DNA from: an uncultured Alistipes sp.
Lineage (GTDB): Bacteria; Bacteroidota; Bacteroidia; Bacteroidales; Rikenellaceae
DNA length: 10,392 nucleotides
Assembly: GCA_900549685.1 (NCBI GenBank)
Contig: UROX01000090.1
Coordinates: 1 to 10,392 of the forward strand
Reading direction: 5' to 3'
In this document: piece by piece, positions 7,300 through 10,392 of the stretch
Numbering within the stretch: position 1 is the stretch's first letter
How the letters are laid out: every line of letters starts with the position of its first letter
Notes under the pieces: model-generated
Told to the model about the DNA's origin: nothing
What the model saw: only the letters and a program-made list of their open reading frames with translations
The model's database searches: none
Translations under genes and position numbers: made by a program

Positions 7300-7367
7300 T
7301 TCAGGTCCCTGCCGAGGAGGGAACGAGAATGCGATCTTTGCCGCGAATTCCAGCGGTCGGACCTGAA
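7300..7367. repeat. Inverted repeat, possible 68-nt RNA hairpin
   Basis: TTCAGGTCC (7300-7308) and GGACCTGAA (7359-7367) are perfect inverted copies 50 nt apart. Inside them, shorter complementary pieces nest in order: GCCG/CGGT (7311-7314 with 7354-7357, one G-U), GGAA/TTCC (7320-7323 with 7348-7351) and GCG/CGC (7331-7333 with 7342-7344). This could be a structured RNA, a degraded element end, or chance in GC-rich DNA. No promoter consensus or T tract brackets it. Confidence 0.3.
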
Positions 7368-7381
7368 ATCTGAAAAATGGC

Positions 7382-7396
7382 ATCGAACGTTTCGAT
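7382..7396. repeat. Palindrome ATCGAA-CGT-TTCGAT
   Basis: A 6-bp inverted repeat with a 3-bp centre, the size of a dimeric regulator site. It lies about 195 bp upstream of the -7 element at 7591, which is far for a simple operator. Chance occurrence is quite possible. Confidence 0.2.
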
Positions 7397-7590
7397 ACGT
7401 CGATACATTACTGCCGGTCTACGGCCGGAAGGGCAAAATGCACCCCGGAACATCAGTGCGTCGAAGGAAGCGACCGCCCTTCTACGATGATACCGCACAT
7501 CCCGCCCCGCCGCCCGTCACGCCCGGACACGTTTAGACCTATAATCGTCCGGACTCATGTGTTCCGGCATCGTTTTCCGGGAAATTTACT

Positions 7591-7598
7591 TAGTTTTG
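7591..7598 (+). promoter_or_regulatory. -7 element for the outer-membrane protein gene
   Basis: TAGTTTTG is an exact match to TAnnTTTG and sits in a locally AT-rich patch (about 7581-7602), unlike the surrounding DNA. With the last G as -7, the start site falls at about 7604-7605 and the leader is about 118 nt. A -33 TTTG is not obvious; only a T run at 7573-7576 lies upstream. Confidence 0.6.
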
Positions 7599-7603
7599 TA
7601 AAC

Positions 7604-7634
7604 GTCGGACACGAACTGCGCTTCGTCATCCGAC
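7604..7634 (+). promoter_or_regulatory. Stem-loop at the predicted 5' end of the leader
   Basis: GTCGGA (7604-7609) pairs with TCCGAC (7629-7634). After a small internal bulge (C against CA), ACGAA (7611-7615) pairs with TTCGT (7622-7626), leaving the 6-nt loop CTGCGC. That is 11 Watson-Crick pairs in 31 nt. The hairpin begins at the predicted transcription start, and an A-rich, probably unstructured stretch follows. A terminal hairpin of this kind could protect the mRNA from 5'-end decay or serve as a regulatory target. It lacks a T tract, so it is not a terminator in this direction. Confidence 0.5.
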
Positions 7635-7656
7635 AAATAATAATAAAGAACATATC

Positions 7657-7690
7657 CGGAACGGGAAAATTCCGCACGGCGTCTTTCCCG
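7657..7690 (+). promoter_or_regulatory. Competing hairpins or possible pseudoknot in the leader
   Basis: CGGAA (7657-7661) can pair with TTCCG (7670-7674), and CGGGAAA (7662-7668), which lies in that hairpin's loop, can pair with TTTCCCG (7684-7690). The two helices either compete or stack as an H-type pseudoknot. The arrangement ends 32 nt before the ATG at 7723. It does not match a riboswitch class I recognise. Confidence 0.3.
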
Positions 7691-7722
7691 AACGAAACAA
7701 AACGAATCCCGCTATTATCCCT

Positions 7723-10392
7723 ATGTTCAGAACCGTCCTGCTTTTATCGCTTCTTTCGCTGGCGTCGGTCGTCCGGACGGCGGGACAATCCGTCGGACAT
7801 ACTTTCCGGGGGGTCGTCGTCGATTCGGCCGGGAGGGAACCGCTGACAGGCGCCACCGTGCTCATCGTCTCGCCCCGCGACACGGTACATGTCATTTCCG
7901 ACAGCCGGGGCCGATTCTCGACGACACGACTGAAAGACACTTCCGTTCTGGTCTCCGTCTCGTATCTGGGCTACCGGAGCGTCCGGCTGCGCCGTGTCCT
8001 GACAGGAAAGGATACCCCGCCCGACACGATCGCACTGGGCAAGGTCCCGCTCGGCATGAAAGAAATCGTCATCCAGGGCATGCGGCCGCTCATGGGCGAA
8101 TCGGGCGACACGATTGTCTACCATCCCGAGAGCATCAAGGTGCTGCCGGGCGACGAGGCCATGCAGATCGTCACGCGGCTGCCCGGCATGACCGTATCGG
8201 ACGGCAAGATCACGTTCATGGGCAAAACCGTCGAGCGGACCTACGTGGACGGCAAACCGCTCTTCGGCGAAGACGCCCGCACGGCGCTCGACTACCTCGA
8301 AGCCAAAGAGGTGATCGACATACAGGTCTATGAGGAGATGCCCGAAGAGGAGAAGATCAAAGGCGAGAAAAACGGCAAGAAGCGCACCGTCATGAACATC
8401 GTCACGCGTAGCAAACCCCAGAAGAGCATCACCGCCGAAGTGCTCGGAAGCCTCGGCGCCGACATCGATCCGGATGCCGACGGACACCGCAGGCTGCGGT
8501 ACAGCGCGGGCGGAGGATACAATTATTTCTCGGAAAAGAAATCCTACTCCGTGCGTGCCAACAGCAACAATAACAATCAGGGAGGGCACCGTATGCGGGG
8601 CATGCTGGGCGGTTACGGAGGCTCGGCGGGCGACCGGAAAAACACTTCGGCGGGAGCGAACGCCCAGCGCAAATTCGGCGAACACGGCATGCTGTTCGCC
8701 AACTACGACTACTCGAACAACTACTCGCGGACGCAGACCCGGTCCGAACGGATCTACTTTCCGACACAGGACTACGCCTCGCGCCTCTACCGCGACACGT
8801 CGCGGACCGCCGGCCGGACCGTCAGCCATTCGGCCGGACTGAGCCTGCGCTACAATCCAAAGAACGATTTCATCTTCTTCTCGCCCCGCATCAGTTTCTC
8901 GAAAGGCCGGTCGGACAGTTACCGGGGCGCATCGAACGAACTGGACGGCGAAACGCTCAACCGGACGAGCACAGACAGCCGCAACCGCAATACCGGCCAC
9001 AACATTTCGGGCAACCTGACCTGGGCACATTCGTTCAGGAACCATCCCCGGCGCTCGTTCAACTTGTCGGTCCGGGGACAGACGAGCCGCAACGACAGCG
9101 ACGGCGTACAGATCGACTCGCTGGCCTCGGACCAGAACCGCACCTACCTGCTCTCGACGGCCGGCGGATGGAGCCACGGAGCGGGACTGAGCGCCTCTTA
9201 TGCCGAACCCGTCGGCGAAAACAGCTCACTATCGGCCCGTTACAGCCTCTCCTACGACCGGAGCAAGTCGGAGCGCATCGCCGTAGACCGCTACACGGGA
9301 CAGATCGACACGGCCCTGACCTACGAATATTCCCGCGACTACACGACCCAGAATTACGGACTGGGATTCAACCGGTACACCGAGTCGCTATCCCTCTCGT
9401 TCAATGCGGGTTACCAGTCGGCTCGGCTCAACAAGAACGAGGCCTTCCCCGACATGCGGCGCGACCGTCATGTCTTCCGCAGTTTTCTGCCCTCGGTGTC
9501 GATGAACTACAACGTCCGCAACTCGATGTACGTGAGTATCAATTACAGCTCTTCGGCAGGACAACCCTCGATCGAACAGTTGCGCAACGAACTCAACACG
9601 CAGAATCCGTTGGCCCTGACGGGCGGAAATTCCGACCTGCGGCAGAGCTACACCCATTCGACATGGATCAGTTTCTACAAGACCGACACAAAAACCTCGC
9701 GCTCGTACGGTTTCAACCTGAGCGGCAGCATCGTCTCGCGCAGCATCACGACCAAGCAGCTCTTCTTCACCGAAGACACCCCGCTCGGCGACTACAACGG
9801 CTACATCGCCCCGAAAGGTTCGACGCTGACCGTCCCGGTCAATGTGAACGGAGGCGGAAGCATGAATCTCAACGCCCACTTCTCGACCCCCATCGAACCG
9901 CTCAAAGTGACGTTCAACCTCGGCGGAGGTTGCTCCTACAACCGCAATCCGACCTACATCGGCGAAGCGCTCGACTACAACAACTCCGTGTCGCCCAACG
10001 TGAACCTGAGCCTACTGAACAACCGGTCCACCGTCTACCAGTTTTCCCTCCACACGGGCACATCGTACAGCCACACCGCGAACTCGCTCCGGGACAACAA
10101 TAACACGATCACGCAGACCGCCGGAGCGAACGCGACGGTCAATTTTCTCAAACACATGTATTTCAGCACCGACTACCGGTACTATTTCTACCATAACTTC
10201 TCGCTGCGAAGCAACGACGTGAGCACGCACACATGGAGCATGTCGGTAGGCTGCAAGCTGCTGAAGAAAAGGCAGCTCGACTTCTGTTTCCAGATTTACG
10301 ACATTCTCAACTCGACCCAGAATTTCTCTTCGACGATGATGTCCGACTACGTGAGCAACAACTGGACGCAGAATTTCGGACGCTATTTCTCC
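7723..10392 (+). CDS. TonB-receptor-like outer-membrane beta-barrel protein (partial, 3' end outside window)
   Basis: The frame is open for 890 codons to the window edge with no stop. The start at 7723 gives a signal peptide (residues 1 to about 21, ending near RTAGQ). Residues about 27-105 form a carboxypeptidase-regulatory-like beta-sandwich: TFRGVVVDSAGREPLTGATV, DSRGRFS, and YLGYRS near the end. A short MKEIVIQG segment (112-119) follows, where related receptors have LEEVVVVG. Residues about 120-235 resemble a plug: LPGMTVSDGKITF, then GKTVERTYVDGKPLFGED (167-184) and EVIDIQVYEEM (190-200), leading into a charged EEEKIKGEKNGKK stretch. This pattern is typical of Bacteroidota outer-membrane beta-barrel proteins of the OMP_b-brl_3 type. 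From about 240 onward the sequence has alternating Tyr/Asn/Ser-rich strands expected of a barrel. The final residues (NWTQNFGRYFS) resemble the penultimate strands of the family, so only a few tens of residues are probably missing. It may import a ligand with TonB; the ligand is unknown. No SusD-like partner is visible before the edge. Confidence 0.88.
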   Translation, partial: MFRTVLLLSLLSLASVVRTAGQSVGHTFRGVVVDSAGREPLTGATVLIVSPRDTVHVISDSRGRFSTTRLKDTSVLVSVSYLGYRSVRLRRVLTGKDTPPDTIALGKVPLGMKEIVIQGMRPLMGESGDTIVYHPESIKVLPGDEAMQIVTRLPGMTVSDGKITFMGKTVERTYVDGKPLFGEDARTALDYLEAKEVIDIQVYEEMPEEEKIKGEKNGKKRTVMNIVTRSKPQKSITAEVLGSLGADIDPDADGHRRLRYSAGGGYNYFSEKKSYSVRANSNNNNQGGHRMRGMLGGYGGSAGDRKNTSAGANAQRKFGEHGMLFANYDYSNNYSRTQTRSERIYFPTQDYASRLYRDTSRTAGRTVSHSAGLSLRYNPKNDFIFFSPRISFSKGRSDSYRGASNELDGETLNRTSTDSRNRNTGHNISGNLTWAHSFRNHPRRSFNLSVRGQTSRNDSDGVQIDSLASDQNRTYLLSTAGGWSHGAGLSASYAEPVGENSSLSARYSLSYDRSKSERIAVDRYTGQIDTALTYEYSRDYTTQNYGLGFNRYTESLSLSFNAGYQSARLNKNEAFPDMRRDRHVFRSFLPSVSMNYNVRNSMYVSINYSSSAGQPSIEQLRNELNTQNPLALTGGNSDLRQSYTHSTWISFYKTDTKTSRSYGFNLSGSIVSRSITTKQLFFTEDTPLGDYNGYIAPKGSTLTVPVNVNGGGSMNLNAHFSTPIEPLKVTFNLGGGCSYNRNPTYIGEALDYNNSVSPNVNLSLLNNRSTVYQFSLHTGTSYSHTANSLRDNNNTITQTAGANATVNFLKHMYFSTDYRYYFYHNFSLRSNDVSTHTWSMSVGCKLLKKRQLDFCFQIYDILNSTQNFSSTMMSDYVSNNWTQNFGRYFS

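Larger units (their letters stand above)
7125..7590. other. Gene-poor intergenic region
   Basis: I find no supportable coding region here. The open frames that cross it give Arg/Pro-rich translations without domain character, and codon patterns differ from the flanking genes. No tRNA-like cloverleaf or second promoter consensus is seen; the nearest is GATCTTTG at 7333-7340, which lacks the TA. Two inverted repeats are listed separately. A short tandem CGATAC pair (7393-7398 and 7401-7406) is also present. Confidence 0.5.

Noticed and set aside
7333..7340. GATCTTTG resembling a -7 promoter element
   Set aside because: It lacks the conserved TA at the first two positions and no gene starts at a suitable distance.
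7204..7536. Possible small gene of 110 codons in the intergenic region
   Set aside because: Basic, proline-rich translation with no hydrophobic core, domain or upstream promoter consensus. Overlapping frames on both strands look equally arbitrary.
7604..7634. Hairpin read as a terminator for the upstream region
   Set aside because: The downstream sequence is A-rich, not T-rich, on the plus strand, and on the minus strand only a few T residues follow. Its position right after a -7 element fits a 5' leader hairpin better.
7744..9177. Open frame of 477 codons on the minus strand
   Set aside because: It is antisense to the outer-membrane protein gene, whose frame continues unbroken to the window edge with signal peptide and domain motifs.
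9168..10103. Plus-strand open frame of 311 codons inside the outer-membrane protein gene
   Set aside because: It is an alternative frame of the same strand; the Arg/Pro/Gln-rich translation lacks domain character, while the other frame reads as beta-barrel.

Overview
The window is ordinary-looking chromosomal DNA from a high-GC member of the Bacteroidota, most likely Alistipes or another Rikenellaceae. Three things point there: TAnnTTTG -7 promoter elements upstream of the three transcription units, a general absence of Shine-Dalgarno sequences, and a gene set typical of the phylum (a LysM protein with a periplasmic-binding fold, lipoproteins with short lipoboxes, and a carboxypeptidase-regulatory-like/plug/beta-barrel outer-membrane protein). 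The genus is an inference from base composition and protein flavour. I saw no tRNA, rRNA, CRISPR array, insertion sequence or phage gene.

Layout. Positions 1-299 hold no gene I can support. A 601-residue exported protein with three LysM domains and a type 1 periplasmic-binding fold runs leftward (2105 to 300). A 262-bp divergent intergenic region follows, with two candidate -7 elements for the leftward gene, one for the rightward operon, and short direct repeats. The rightward operon (2368-7020) has four tightly packed genes: a GH25 muramidase lipoprotein, L-aspartate oxidase (nadB), a ThuA-like lipoprotein and peptide chain release factor 3 (prfC). Junctions are 4 bp, a 4-bp ATGA overlap, and 36 bp. 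A 14-bp stem-loop about 60 bp past prfC is the likely terminator. A gene-poor stretch of about 600 bp then leads to a TAnnTTTG element at 7591 and a structured leader of about 118 nt. The last gene is a TonB-receptor-like outer-membrane protein (from 7723) that is cut by the window end, probably within a few tens of residues of its C terminus.

How the genes relate. The operon mixes cell-wall hydrolysis, NAD synthesis, a probable carbohydrate-related lipoprotein and translation termination, so it does not read as one pathway. The closest functional link is between the two divergent genes: one predicted to bind peptidoglycan through LysM domains, the other to cleave it. I did not find a convincing new multi-gene system. 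The items most worth a second look are the LysM/periplasmic-binding architecture beside a muramidase and the RNA structure in the leader of the outer-membrane protein gene.
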